In this document: positions 34,209 through 42,799 of the stretch, one piece after another
Layout: every line of letters begins with the position of its first letter
How positions within the stretch are numbered: position 1 is the first letter of the stretch
Source: Candidatus Binatia bacterium
Lineage (GTDB): Bacteria; Desulfobacterota; Binatia; Bin18
Direction of reading: 5' to 3'
Length of the DNA: 64,000 bases
Assembly (NCBI GenBank): GCA_022826945.1
Contig: JAJDTY010000086.1
Location: forward strand, 32,810-96,809
The notes under the pieces: generated by a model
The model's input: the letters and a program-made list of their open reading frames with translations, nothing else
What the model was told of the DNA's origin: nothing
The model's database searches: none
Position numbers and translations under genes: made by a program

Positions 34209-34739
34209 ATGGCACACGTCACGTCACGGGAGTTTGATACGCTGATTCAGCTCTTAATCGAACAGTACGGTCTCAGCGCCTTGCACGCCCGTCTACTGAA
34301 GGCCAACGCCTTAGTCTCCCACAAACGTCCCGCGCGCTGGCAGCCCCTCGCCAACCAGCTCTACCAGCTCAGCGCCGGCCTGCGGCGCGAGCACCCCGCC
34401 CGGTATGCCATAGAGATGCTCTGGCAGGAGCTGATCTCAGAAACGACCGAAGGCGTCGAACAGGAGACCTTCGACACCTTGGCGGAACGCATTAACGTCT
34501 GCCTGACGGAAAAGTTTGGGGTGATCCCAAACCGCCAGACCGACCTCATAGCCGCCCTGGGTGCCTACCACCACACGCTGGCCAGCGTGTCGAGTGCGGA
34601 TGTCGCCTATATTGAAATTCTGCTCCGCGCCTCAAAGGATGTCGCCCAGTTCCTGCGGGAACATAAGGAGGAGGTTCGTGCCGCGGCCCCCTCAGAGATG
34701 GAAGACGCTGAGCCAAGCGACAAGCCCGAGGGCACGTAG
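34209..34739 (+). CDS. Unknown 176-residue cytosolic protein
   Basis: Not recognised. It is soluble and mostly helical (EFDTLIQLLIEQYGLSALHA, LANQLYQLSAGLRRE) with an acidic tail rich in Glu, Pro and Ser. A good ribosome site (AAAGGAATACC) precedes the ATG. It stands alone, with a hairpin terminator-like repeat at 34891-34935 downstream. The gap 34740-34951 holds that repeat and otherwise nothing evident. Confidence 0.65.
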   Translation: MAHVTSREFDTLIQLLIEQYGLSALHARLLKANALVSHKRPARWQPLANQLYQLSAGLRREHPARYAIEMLWQELISETTEGVEQETFDTLAERINVCLTEKFGVIPNRQTDLIAALGAYHHTLASVSSADVAYIEILLRASKDVAQFLREHKEEVRAAAPSEMEDAEPSDKPEGT

Positions 34740-34890
34740 ACAGAGCATCCGTAAGGATGCCAGTCGGGGCTGTCTGCAACCTACAGCAGATTGAGCTGCT
34801 AGTGCAGAGCGGAACACACCACTCCGAAACGTAGTCTTGACCAGGGGCTTTGCTCCTGGTCAAATCTTTGGGGGCTGATACAGGAAGAAA

Positions 34891-34935
34891 CCCACCCCGG
34901 CCCTTCGGGCCACCCCTCCAGAGAGGGGATTTTTT
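34891..34935 (+). repeat. GC-rich palindromic repeat, terminator-like
   Basis: Two hairpins in series: GGCCC-TTC-GGGCC (34899-34911) and CCCCTC-CAGA-GAGGGG (34913-34928), then ATTTTTT. The second hairpin with its T-run could end transcription of the gene at 34209. The same block order is found inside the helicase gene (26557-26606), and a shorter relative at 61821-61840. Confidence 0.6.
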
Positions 34936-34951
34936 GAAACCGGCTAACGAA

Positions 34952-35563
34952 CTACGAGCCAGCTGTATTCTGGCTCTCCACACCCTTTTTCAAAGCACGC
35001 ACAGTGGAGACGAAACTTTCACGCGCAGCGTTCTTTTGCAGGGCCAGGGGAACCGGCAGGTTGACCTTGTCTTTCAGCGTGCCGGTGTAGGTCAGCAGGG
35101 TTTTGGTTCCGTCCGGCGAAGGCGTGAAGCGGTATTCGCCCTGAATGTCGCTCAGTTGGCTTTCGACGCTCCGGATACGGACCCGGTTTTCTCCAGGTAG
35201 AAAGGTGAACTGCATACTCAGCCTCTGTGGCTGACCAAGCATGACCATCTCGAAGAGGACGAGCTTCCGGTTGCCCTGGGCCTGAAGGAGGCGAGACACC
35301 CGGATGGTCTCGCTGAACTCCGCGCTCCGTTCCGGCTCGTAGAACGCCTGCCAGATATCGGCCAGCGGGGCATCAAGACGGGAGGTGAACTCCATCGTCA
35401 TGGTATCGGCATGCTTATCGAGCTTCTCGCTGAGGATTTCGGCGACCGGCCCCTCCCATTGCAGCGCCGCGGTTCGCATCCGCTGGAAAAAGAGGCCAGC
35501 CCAGACACCCAGGCCAAGCAGCACGAGCGCGCCGATGGAAAGGCCCAGTCGCACCCTGCTCAT
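34952..35563 (-). CDS. Membrane-anchored SRPBCC (START/Bet v 1-like) protein
   Basis: A 203-residue protein: one N-terminal membrane helix (LGLSIGALVLLGLGVWAGLFF), a short linker and a SRPBCC domain from about residue 50 (MEFTSRLDAPLADIWQAFYE; FTFLPGENRVRIRSVES; YRFTPSPDGTKTLLTYTGTL). Such domains bind lipids or other hydrophobic molecules. It would sit in the periplasm, tethered to the inner membrane. It follows the small exported protein at 35584 by 20 bp and is the last gene of the run headed by rpoH. Confidence 0.75.
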   Translation of the reverse strand: MSRVRLGLSIGALVLLGLGVWAGLFFQRMRTAALQWEGPVAEILSEKLDKHADTMTMEFTSRLDAPLADIWQAFYEPERSAEFSETIRVSRLLQAQGNRKLVLFEMVMLGQPQRLSMQFTFLPGENRVRIRSVESQLSDIQGEYRFTPSPDGTKTLLTYTGTLKDKVNLPVPLALQKNAARESFVSTVRALKKGVESQNTAGS

Positions 35564-35583
35564 GCGCTATGCTCCAGGACGGA

Positions 35584-35958
35584 TCAGTAAGCTGGCGGAA
35601 GCGGTTCCGCGTTGAGGGCCCCGTTATCCGTTCGGGGGAGAGGCGCGCTGAAGTAGAGGGTTTCATCTCCCTGAATATGCCGCCGCTTCACAATATAGTC
35701 TCCGCCCATGGACGGCTTCCACACCCGTTCGGCAATCTCGCGGTTGGTCCCGGTCAGCACATAGGCCAGACCGCCGGTAATACCGCCCAGGGTGGCGTAC
35801 GTCAGCTTGGCCGGAATGTAAAACACATTGGCCGCGACGGTCGCCGTTCCAAGTCCGGCGTCTTCGAGATAGTCGGGGTTGGCCGACGCGGGCGGCGGAG
35901 CAGACAACACCAGCCCCAGCACACTGCCGCACAATAGAACCGATAACGTTTTTCCCAT
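35584..35958 (-). CDS. Small exported protein of unknown function
   Basis: A 124-residue protein with a signal peptide (LSVLLCGSVLGLVLSAPPPASA) and a mature part containing a second hydrophobic segment (AKLTYATLGGITGGLAYVLTG), so it may be membrane associated. The middle reads GLGTATVAANVFYIPAKL, and the protein ends Pro-rich. GAGGAGGATGTC precedes the ATG. It lies 10 bp after the CinA-N-type gene and 20 bp before the SRPBCC gene. No family named. Confidence 0.7.
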   Translation of the reverse strand: MGKTLSVLLCGSVLGLVLSAPPPASANPDYLEDAGLGTATVAANVFYIPAKLTYATLGGITGGLAYVLTGTNREIAERVWKPSMGGDYIVKRRHIQGDETLYFSAPLPRTDNGALNAEPLPPAY

Positions 35959-35968
35959 GACATCCTCC

Positions 35969-36706
35969 TCATCCTTCTGTTCTCACCACACACCCCTCGG
36001 GGAGCAACGTGATCAAATGTTGAAAAGCCCGATCGACATAGTGTTTATCTTTAGACTCAAGGGTAATTTTGACCCGGTACTCGGGATCGTTATTCTTCGG
36101 ATACGATCCGAGCATCACCTCCGGGTACTCGCGCAATGTTTCATTCAGGAACCCGGCAATCACGCTCTCATATTCGCGCGTGTAGAGCACTTTGAGATAG
36201 TAGGGATCTGCGGCAAAACGACTTTTGAGCGCGAGGAATTTCTGCCGAAAAATATCCGGGATACCCGGCAGGACATACACATTTTCCACTTTGATCGTCG
36301 GGAAACGGACCGCGCCATCTTCAATCAACTCAGCGCCTTCGGGCGCTTCCGCCATCTTGAGGTAGGCGCTGTTTGCCGGCCGGCCGTTGAGATAGGAGCG
36401 TAATTTCTCCTCTAGCACAGGGTGGCGAATAACCTGTCGCTCCAAGGCGCACGCGACCCCTTCAATGGTAATGTCGTCATGCGTTGGACCAACACCGCCC
36501 GAGGTAAAGACAATATCGAACTGGCGATGGAAATCGCGAACCGTCTCGGTAATGATGTCGAGTTCGTCGGGGATCACGACGACCCGCTTCAGAGTTACCC
36601 CAATCTCTCGGAGTTCCTTTGCCAGGAAGGGCGAATTGGTATCGACCGTCTTGCCAGACAGTATTTCGTTGCCAATGACGACGATGCCCGCATCCAGTTC
36701 ATGCAC
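35969..36706 (-). CDS. CinA N-terminal / molybdopterin-binding-domain protein
   Basis: A 245-residue MoCF-biosynthesis-like protein of the COG1058 type: GIVVIGNEILSGKTVDTNSPF at the start, IVFTSGGVGPTHDDITIEGVA as the phosphate/pterin loop, and YVLPGIPDIFRQKF. The CinA C-terminal amidohydrolase domain is missing; a separate gene at 13655 encodes it. Relatives are implicated in ADP-ribose or nucleotide clean-up. Start uncertain: GTG at 36706 gives a family-like N-terminus; a TTG at 36742 would add 12 residues. Follows rpoH closely. Confidence 0.82.
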   Translation of the reverse strand: MHELDAGIVVIGNEILSGKTVDTNSPFLAKELREIGVTLKRVVVIPDELDIITETVRDFHRQFDIVFTSGGVGPTHDDITIEGVACALERQVIRHPVLEEKLRSYLNGRPANSAYLKMAEAPEGAELIEDGAVRFPTIKVENVYVLPGIPDIFRQKFLALKSRFAADPYYLKVLYTREYESVIAGFLNETLREYPEVMLGSYPKNNDPEYRVKITLESKDKHYVDRAFQHLITLLPEGCVVRTEG

Positions 36707-36756
36707 ACTAACACTATAAACCGATTTTCTGCTCGGTGGCAATATGACGGAGAAGA

Positions 36757-37788
36757 TTACCCTGCGTCAGCCAAGCCAATATCGAGCTCCGTCAGGTCTG
36801 GAATCTCGCGGACTAAGTATTCCTTTAATTTTTTCTTGAGCCGGCTTTCGAGCTGGCGTACCCGCTCACGACTGATGCCGTACTGGTCGCCAATATCCTG
36901 AAGCGTCAGGGGTTCTTCAGCGAAGAGACGTTGATTGAATATCACTTCCTCTTTGCCTTCCAGGGTCTGGGCAAAGTCGGTCAACTTGCGACGAATCAAC
37001 TGCTGGTATTCGAGCGTCGAGACCGCTTCCTCCGCGTTCGCGCTCTGATCGGCCAGGAAGTCGAGAAAGGTTGTAGACTCGTCTCCCGCATCAAGCGGCG
37101 CATCAACCGAGAGGTCCCGGGCCGCCATGCGCTGCTCCATCTCCACGACCTCACGTTCTTTTACTCCCAGGTTGTGGGCGAGCCGTTTTGGCTCGGGGGA
37201 ATAGCCCTCGGCTTCAAGCCGTTCTTTTTCCTTTTGGAGATTAAAGAAGAGTTTTCGCTGGGCCTGGGTCGTGCCGAGCTTCACCATACGCCAATTGTTC
37301 ATAATGTAGCGAATGATATACGCTCGCACCCACCAAACCGCGTAGGAGGGAAAGCGTACACCCCGGTACGGATCAAAATGCCGAACCGCATCCATGAGGC
37401 CAACGTTCCCCTCCTGAATTAAGTCGAGCAAATTCTGAAACGCCCGCTGATAACTCCGGGCAATCATGACCACTAGGCGTAAGTTTGCGGTGACGAGCCG
37501 ATAGGCAGCCTGCACATCGCCGTACTCTTTATACTGGACCGCCAACTCGTGCTCCTCTTCGGGCGAGAGCAGGGCATAACGACGGATCTCTGCCATATAA
37601 CGACTGAGAGAATCCGTGGGGATGAGCGCCGTTTCCATCTTGTCGGCCTCTTCGACTGTGGTGGCGCTGACTTCGATGGGCGGTTCTGACTGCCCTTTCT
37701 GCTCGACCGGCACAGAATCCGCCAGTTCGGGTTCGGCAAGAACGGGCACGGCAACGGGCTCTGTATCTTTTGCCACACGTTTTTTCAT
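36757..37788 (-). CDS. rpoH: RNA polymerase sigma factor, RpoH (sigma-32) type
   Basis: A 343-residue sigma-70-family factor lacking region 1.1. Region 1.2 is at SLSRYMAEIRRYALLSPEEE, region 2 at RLVTANLRLVVMIARSYQ through VRFPSYAVWWVRAYIIRYIM, followed by the RpoH box (QAQRKLFFNLQKEK) that marks heat-shock sigma factors. Regions 3 and 4 follow, with the helix-turn-helix TLQDIGDQYGISRERVRQLE. It carries an unusual N-terminal extension of about 55 residues rich in Val, Pro and Glu. It directs transcription of heat-shock genes. It is divergent from nothing close; rpoZ lies upstream on the same strand. Confidence 0.9.
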   Translation of the reverse strand: MKKRVAKDTEPVAVPVLAEPELADSVPVEQKGQSEPPIEVSATTVEEADKMETALIPTDSLSRYMAEIRRYALLSPEEEHELAVQYKEYGDVQAAYRLVTANLRLVVMIARSYQRAFQNLLDLIQEGNVGLMDAVRHFDPYRGVRFPSYAVWWVRAYIIRYIMNNWRMVKLGTTQAQRKLFFNLQKEKERLEAEGYSPEPKRLAHNLGVKEREVVEMEQRMAARDLSVDAPLDAGDESTTFLDFLADQSANAEEAVSTLEYQQLIRRKLTDFAQTLEGKEEVIFNQRLFAEEPLTLQDIGDQYGISRERVRQLESRLKKKLKEYLVREIPDLTELDIGLADAG

Positions 37789-37942
37789 GAGGACTTTATC
37801 ACACAGCGAAAACGAGCAAGGGCGACCCCGGCTGCCCCGTGTTTCTCATAAACCACGTCGGACCTGTGCTGGACTCGTATCCCGCTACGCTGCGTCTGAT
37901 GGGGAGAAGATCGCTGAACACTACAAAGCAAAAGACAACAAG

Positions 37943-38152
37943 CTACGCTTCTTCAATCGCCTCTTGGGCCTTTTCCTTCCACACTTTACCAGCCGCAACT
38001 TCACGCAGGGCGGTCACGACTTCTTTATTGTCCGAGTCAACGAGTCGTGGCGATCCCTTGAGGAGTTCTTTCGCTCTGTGCGCGGCAACGACAACGAGTT
38101 CAAATCGATTCGGGATCTGGGCCAGACAGTCCTCAACCGTGATGCGTGCCAT
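37943..38152 (-). CDS. rpoZ: RNA polymerase omega subunit
   Basis: A 69-residue omega subunit. It begins [20 protein letters not shown], the family signature, followed by [16 protein letters not shown] and [16 protein letters not shown]. It helps assemble the beta-prime subunit. AAGGAATCAC precedes the ATG. It lies 154 bp before rpoH on the same strand, so the two could share a transcript; the gap holds no other gene. Confidence 0.95.
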   Translation of the reverse strand: MARITVEDCLAQIPNRFELVVVAAHRAKELLKGSPRLVDSDNKEVVTALREVAAGKVWKEKAQEAIEEA

Positions 38153-38288
38153 TGTGATTCCTTCTTATCCGTTTCACCATTCTGTATCATAGTAGCTTAT
38201 CATCGGCCAAGAAGGAAGTAAGGAACGGGACCGTTTCCGACCTTGACAAGTCAGACCCGGCACGGTACTTCCGGTCCGGGAGAACGCT

Positions 38289-38762
38289 ATGGGTTTTTGG
38301 CAACGTTTTGTTGGCTCTGAGGAGCCGCAGCATAAAGATCCGCAACAGTTAGTCCCAACCCTCGTGGAGAGCTGTCGAGCAGAAAAACAGCTCGCGCAGC
38401 AAATCCTCGCCCACGCGGAGCTTGCGCCCCATCAGGCGGGTCAGGATCAACTGCGTGCCGCCGCAGAAGAGCAGGAGCGCATTACCCAGCGTATCCAGGA
38501 CAAAATCGTGGAGTTGGAGGGCGAGTGGAGTGAAGGAGAAGAGGCTTCACCAAAAGGGGGACACAACCACTGGTCCCGGGTTGTTCACGACCTTGAAGAT
38601 AGCCAAACTCTGACCCAGCAGTATAACGAGCAGGCCATTTATTGGGACCCAGACCTTCCCGACGCCACCCAGTTCTTTCTCTCCCTAGAGAAAGACAAAC
38701 AGCGGCTGAACGCTTTTCTGCGCGATATTGCACTTCGGGCGGACCCACACGCGGTTGACTAG
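38289..38762 (+). CDS. Unknown 157-residue helical protein
   Basis: Not recognised. The protein is charged and helical: EKQLAQQILAHAELAPHQAG, QLRAAAEEQERITQRIQDKI and a C-terminal helix LSLEKDKQRLNAFLRDIAL, with several His and Glu that might form a ferritin-like bundle; that is only a resemblance. A GGGAGA site precedes the ATG, and TTGACA (38243-38248) lies 41 bp upstream with a weak -10 17 bp on. Convergent with the H1-like gene. Confidence 0.65.
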   Translation: MGFWQRFVGSEEPQHKDPQQLVPTLVESCRAEKQLAQQILAHAELAPHQAGQDQLRAAAEEQERITQRIQDKIVELEGEWSEGEEASPKGGHNHWSRVVHDLEDSQTLTQQYNEQAIYWDPDLPDATQFFLSLEKDKQRLNAFLRDIALRADPHAVD

Positions 38763-38795
38763 CGCTCCGGTATTCGTCACAGCCAGCCCCAAGTT

Positions 38796-39386
38796 CTATT
38801 CGTCGTCTTCTCGGGCCAAGTGATCCAGACTCATCGGACGTGGCGTAAAATGTCCTTGGACCGACGCGGCAGAGGGAGGCGTCCAATTCTGTCCCGAGCT
38901 CTGTCCCGGGCGGGGCGCATTCAGCCCCTTTGAGCGCGCATTTGGAGACTGATCCCGGCGTCCCGACTTGTTCCTTCCTCCTCCACCTGACGATTTCAGA
39001 CGGTTCCCGATAAAACCAACCCGCTCCTCAATCCGTCGGAGTGTGGTCGTTACGGGCTCGATCTGCTCCTCTATATGCTTCCGCAACGTCTCTTGCAGGA
39101 GGGCGCCGACCGTTTCTTCGGTCAAGCCGGTTTGAGGCGGATCGACCGGAGGGGCAGAACGGAGTTCCTTGACCTCAGTCACAAGGGCGGTCAAGCCCTG
39201 CGAGAGCTTTTCCTCTAAGGTTTCGAGCCGTTGCTGTAAGGTCAGAATCGCGGCATGAACCGCTGGCTCTTCCGTGACAGCGATCTTCTTGGCCGGACTT
39301 TTCCGCGTACGGCTGGCCGTTTTCTTCGCACCAGCGGTCTTTTTTGCCGCTGTCTTGCTGGTCGGTTGTGAAGCTGCTGTTGCCAT
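38796..39386 (-). CDS. Histone H1-like Lys/Ala-rich protein with coiled coil
   Basis: A 196-residue protein in three parts: residues 2-36 are Lys/Ala/Thr-rich (repeated KKTA and SPAKK-type motifs as in histone H1/AlgP-type tails); residues about 45-125 form a coiled coil (ILTLQQRLETLEEKLSQGL, VTTTLRRIEERVGFIGNRL); the rest is a low-complexity Gly/Ser/Arg/Pro-rich tail. The basic head suggests DNA or RNA binding. The ATG at 39386 follows AAAGGAACGG. Last gene of a run with trmJ and the 70-residue protein. Confidence 0.72.
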   Translation of the reverse strand: MATAASQPTSKTAAKKTAGAKKTASRTRKSPAKKIAVTEEPAVHAAILTLQQRLETLEEKLSQGLTALVTEVKELRSAPPVDPPQTGLTEETVGALLQETLRKHIEEQIEPVTTTLRRIEERVGFIGNRLKSSGGGGRNKSGRRDQSPNARSKGLNAPRPGQSSGQNWTPPSAASVQGHFTPRPMSLDHLAREDDE

Positions 39387-39451
39387 ACCGTTCCTTTCTT
39401 CTCGTTCACACACCAAGGGGTGGCCACAGAGAAAACAGGGGAATATCGTGG

Positions 39452-39664
39452 TTAGACCATATTCGTTGAATACTCCAATACTTCCCCAAGTTGACGAATC
39501 TTGGTGGCACGGACCGCCCACTCCTGGGGTGGGGCATGCGCAAACTCCTCGATGTGATGACGCAGACTCTTCTCCACAATCTCTACACACCGAGCGGCAC
39601 ACTCTTGTTGCTGCTCACGGCGGCGAGCCTGCATGATCTTTCGCAAGTAAATGATCTCAGCCAT
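39452..39664 (-). CDS. Small conserved-type protein coupled to trmJ
   Basis: A 70-residue soluble protein starting MAEIIYLRKIMQARRREQQ, basic at the N-terminus and helical throughout (CVEIVEKSLRHHIEEFA). Its start overlaps the trmJ stop by 8 bp, which supports it being a real, translationally coupled gene. No known domain. It could be a small RNA- or ribosome-associated factor given the neighbour, but nothing in the sequence proves that. Confidence 0.6.
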   Translation of the reverse strand: MAEIIYLRKIMQARRREQQQECAARCVEIVEKSLRHHIEEFAHAPPQEWAVRATKIRQLGEVLEYSTNMV

Positions 39665-40460
39665 AATCTTCGCTCACTCTTGACGCACTACGTTTTGCCG
39701 TACGGTATTGCGACGACCCCTGCTCAACTTGCTCCTGGCGCTGCCATCCTCCTTTGGCATACCACTCTATTTGATGGGCAATCCCAAGAAGAATGCGGAC
39801 GTCGCGGTCTTCCAGTCCAGCTCGGCCAAACAAACGACGCAGGGCAAGCATGATATGTTCGGGGTTATCCTGGTGTAGAAAGCCAACCTGTAAGAGAGCG
39901 GCTTTGAGCTTGTCGTACATCAATTCCTGTCGCTCAGAAGACGCGAAGACCGGCTGACCATCATCCGCTGTCTGCTGTGTGCCACGGAAAACAGCATAGC
40001 AACACAGCAAGACGGCCTGAGCAATATTCAGTGAGGCAAAGCCAGGATCGGTTGGGATCGTCAGTAAGGTGTGGCAGCACCGTAAATCCTCATTGCTCAA
40101 GCCACTGTCTTCTGGACCGAAAACGAGCGCAACACGATTGCTTTTGAGACTGGCGACGATCTCGGTCGCACGGACCTCAAGCGTGCTCGCACCGTCCCGA
40201 TACAGGCCGGTCCGGCACGTAGTCCCGACAACCAGACCACAGGGACTGACGGCCGCACGCAGAGAAGAGTGTATCTGCATGGTGTCGAGTACATCTTTAG
40301 CATGAACCGCCAGTGCATCAGCCTCATCGCGCTGTATCGGGTCTGGATTGACGAGGTGCAAATCAGTAATCCCGCAGTTCCGCATCGCCCGTGCTGTCGC
40401 GCCGATGTTACCGGAGTATTTCGGCCGAACAAGAACAATACGTAGATTGACCAAGCTCAT
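39657..40460 (-). CDS. trmJ: tRNA (cytidine/uridine-2'-O-)-methyltransferase
   Basis: A 267-residue SPOUT-class methyltransferase. IVLVRPKYSGNIGATARAM at the start is the substrate/dimer signature, LVFGPEDSGLSNEDL is the knot motif 2 and LNIAQAVLLCCYAVF is motif 3 of the trefoil knot. It methylates the 2'-O of nucleotide 32 in the tRNA anticodon loop. The C-terminal extension of about 100 residues is helical, as in TrmJ. Two downstream genes follow closely. Confidence 0.9.
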   Translation of the reverse strand: MSLVNLRIVLVRPKYSGNIGATARAMRNCGITDLHLVNPDPIQRDEADALAVHAKDVLDTMQIHSSLRAAVSPCGLVVGTTCRTGLYRDGASTLEVRATEIVASLKSNRVALVFGPEDSGLSNEDLRCCHTLLTIPTDPGFASLNIAQAVLLCCYAVFRGTQQTADDGQPVFASSERQELMYDKLKAALLQVGFLHQDNPEHIMLALRRLFGRAGLEDRDVRILLGIAHQIEWYAKGGWQRQEQVEQGSSQYRTAKRSASRVSEDYG

Positions 40461-40532
40461 ACAGAGAGTGATCGACCGCCTCAGGGGCGTTGTGTCAATC
40501 CTACTCGGGAAGCCGCGAGATCGCGCGTAGCA

Positions 40533-40550
40533 GGGGAATAGTCATTCCCC
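40533..40550 (-). terminator. Hairpin after the 98-residue gene
   Basis: GGGGAAT and ATTCCCC (7-bp perfect stem, 4-nt loop) lie 7 bp after the stop of the minus-strand gene at 40558. There is no T-run after it, so it may be a processing hairpin rather than an intrinsic terminator. Confidence 0.35.
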
Positions 40551-40557
40551 CACGCTA

Positions 40558-40854
40558 TTAACGCTTATTCGCGGAGGCTCGCGGCGTGTGGTCATACGGT
40601 CGCTGTTCACGGAGCTGGCGGATAAGCACTTCTCGTTCGACAAATCGTTTGCGACGCCGCCCATCCCCTTCCCGGTAGACGATATCCGCTTCCAGTAGTT
40701 CTTCGAGATACCGATGGAGTGGGTAGGATTTCTCTCCCTCTCCTATCCCCTGTAATACCCCACGAAGGCGTTCGAGCCATTCACCATCAAGCTCAATCTC
40801 CACTCGCAATGGACGGCCAATGGCGAGCACCTTCGATCGGATGTTCTTCGGCAT
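40558..40854 (-). CDS. Unknown 98-residue protein
   Basis: Not recognised. A small basic protein: RPLRVEIELDGEWLERLRGVLQG at the start resembles a strand-helix pair, then HRYLEELLEADIVYREGDG and a Lys/Arg-rich end. The strand followed by amphipathic helices could suit a nucleic-acid-binding role, but no motif settles it. Divergent from the phosphoesterase gene, with about 150 bp between. Confidence 0.55.
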   Translation of the reverse strand: MPKNIRSKVLAIGRPLRVEIELDGEWLERLRGVLQGIGEGEKSYPLHRYLEELLEADIVYREGDGRRRKRFVEREVLIRQLREQRPYDHTPRASANKR

Positions 40855-41006
40855 GCCTGCACCATATTCCAGAGGACCCAGTAGTATTTCCTGATTCCGA
40901 TACCTTTTGCAAGACCAGTGGAGGAACCGGTCCGTTGACCCTCACTCGGGAATCCATTACAAGTCCAGAAGCATCGCTCCCCCTTTCCTTCCCTAGGGGA
41001 ATCATC

Positions 41007-41663
41007 ATGAAAATCGTTTCGTTCGGCGATATACATATGGCTACCGCGCACATGGAAACCATCAGCGCGGAGCTCACAAGCGCCGATGTCGTCCTTCTCT
41101 CAGGTGACCTGACCAACTTTGGGGGACCACGCGCCGTCCGGCAGGTGATTCGGGCCGCCCAAACATACTGTCCAACAATCCGGGCTCTACCGGGGAATCT
41201 GGACCAACCAGAGACAATTGCCTTTCTTCAGACTGAACAGGTCAGCTTACATGGTGAACACCAGTGTTACGGCGAGGTGGCTATCTATGGGTGCGGAGGA
41301 TCAAATCTGACCCCATTTCAGACGCCGCTAGAGTATACGGATGAAATCTTGTGGCAGGTCCTGCAACGAGCGGTCGCCGATGTTCCATCGACCCCGTGTC
41401 AGATTATGGTCTGTCATACGCCACCCTATGCCACACAGCTCGATCGCCTCGTCGATGGAAGACCGGTTGGCAGCCCTGCCGTCCGCCAATTCATCGCGGA
41501 AAAACAGCCCCATTTATGTATCACCGGTCATATCCATGAATCTCCGGGAGTCGATATGCTCGGCCGCACAAAAATACTGAACGCCGGCCCTTTTGCAGCG
41601 GGCGGGTATATCGTCGCCCGGTATGAGGAGGGCGTACTTGATGTCGAGCTGCGATTCATGTGA
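41007..41663 (+). CDS. Metallophosphoesterase
   Basis: A 218-residue calcineurin-like phosphoesterase. Metal-binding motifs in order: SFGDIHMA (D-x-H), LLSGDLTNFG (GD), LPGNLDQPE (GNxD, with Leu where His is usual), MVCHTPPYA (H) and CITGHIHESPG (GHxH). The Leu in GNLD removes the catalytic His seen in many relatives but occurs in the YfcE/YmdB-type branch. The ATG at 41007 follows AGGGGAATC. The frame is open upstream but that part has no ribosome site. Head of a likely unit with the LLM and tenA genes. Confidence 0.87.
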   Translation: MKIVSFGDIHMATAHMETISAELTSADVVLLSGDLTNFGGPRAVRQVIRAAQTYCPTIRALPGNLDQPETIAFLQTEQVSLHGEHQCYGEVAIYGCGGSNLTPFQTPLEYTDEILWQVLQRAVADVPSTPCQIMVCHTPPYATQLDRLVDGRPVGSPAVRQFIAEKQPHLCITGHIHESPGVDMLGRTKILNAGPFAAGGYIVARYEEGVLDVELRFM

Positions 41664-41708
41664 GGCCTAAAAGGCAGCGCTCCACCCCGCTCCGATATCA
41701 GACCGATT

Positions 41709-42770
41709 ATGGCGACCATCAAGACATGTACCTGGGCTCCAACCGCCCTCGCCGCTCCAAATCTGACACGGCAAGCCACAGGAAAGAAGCCCGGGAGAAC
41801 GGGCACTGGCTGGTCTGGTCCCGCTTTGGTGCAGCGTCTGCTCTCCCCGGTGCAGAAGGCTGAGGCGCTGGGCATCGACTATCTGCTCGTTGCCCAGCGC
41901 TGGTGGGGAACGGGGGCGGAGATTGAGGGCTCTTCATACGACTGTCTGGCAATGACGGATTTCTATGCGGCACATACCGACTCCATCCACCTGATTACCG
42001 CCGTTCATCCGGGATTTTTTCTGCCGGCTCCCATTGCCAAATGGAGCGCCACGCTGAGCCGTCTCACCAATGGCCGCTGGTCAATCAATGTGACCTCGGG
42101 CTGGCATGAAGCCGAGTTTGGCATGTACGGCGCCGAGCTCATCGAACACGATGAGCGCTACGCACGGACGAGCGAGTTCATCCAAATCCTGCGGGGTGCC
42201 TGGACGCACGAAGAGTTTTCGTTTGCCGGGCGCTTTTACCAGGTCGATGGACTGCGACTTGAACCGCGCCCCATCGGCTCCCTTGAGGTGTTTCAGGGTG
42301 GACAATCGGAGGCCGCGATGAATATGGCCGCCCACCATTCGAACTGGATGTTCTTAAACGGCGGCCCCCCGGAAAAAATAGCCGGCATCATTGAAGCCGT
42401 TCGTAAACGAACCGCAGAAACCGGCCGCCACCTCCGCTTTGCCCTCTACTCCATTCCCCTGTGTCGGCGCACGGATGCGGAAGCAACAGCAGAAATCACA
42501 GCGATGATCAGTGCGGTCGACGACACCTTACTGGAAAGCCGCGGAAAGCGGGTGAGTGGCGCGCAAGGCATGTGGGCAGACCGGGAAAATAAGCTCGCCA
42601 TGCTCGATTCCAACGAAGGCTATGCCAGCGGCTTGATAGGCAGTCCGGATACTGTTTTGCAGCGGATGCAGGAGTTCAGGCAGCTTGGAGTCGATTGCTT
42701 TCATCTGACGCTGCACGACGAACTTTTTAACACCGAAGTCTTACCGACGTTGAAACAGCTCCCGGCCTAG
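41709..42770 (+). CDS. LLM-class flavin-dependent monooxygenase (SsuD-like)
   Basis: A 353-residue luciferase-like monooxygenase of the alkanesulfonate-monooxygenase branch: LISAVHPG-type strand (HLITAVHPGFFLPAPIAKW), NGRWSINVTSGWHEAEFGMYG, then FAGRFYQVDGLRLEPRP and the FMN-phosphate region SGLIGSPDTVLQRMQEFRQL. It would use FMNH2 and O2 to oxidise a sulfonate, heterocycle or similar compound. It precedes tenA by 29 bp, so a role in breaking down a thiamine- or pyrimidine-type compound is possible. Confidence 0.85.
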   Translation: MATIKTCTWAPTALAAPNLTRQATGKKPGRTGTGWSGPALVQRLLSPVQKAEALGIDYLLVAQRWWGTGAEIEGSSYDCLAMTDFYAAHTDSIHLITAVHPGFFLPAPIAKWSATLSRLTNGRWSINVTSGWHEAEFGMYGAELIEHDERYARTSEFIQILRGAWTHEEFSFAGRFYQVDGLRLEPRPIGSLEVFQGGQSEAAMNMAAHHSNWMFLNGGPPEKIAGIIEAVRKRTAETGRHLRFALYSIPLCRRTDAEATAEITAMISAVDDTLLESRGKRVSGAQGMWADRENKLAMLDSNEGYASGLIGSPDTVLQRMQEFRQLGVDCFHLTLHDELFNTEVLPTLKQLPA

Positions 42771-42799
42771 TTTATCGCACGAGAAAGGAAGAGTGCTTC

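Noticed and set aside
39387..39602. Upstream extension of the H1-like protein with Cys-rich sequence
   Set aside because: It overlaps the 70-residue coupled gene in another frame; the ATG at 39386 has a ribosome site.
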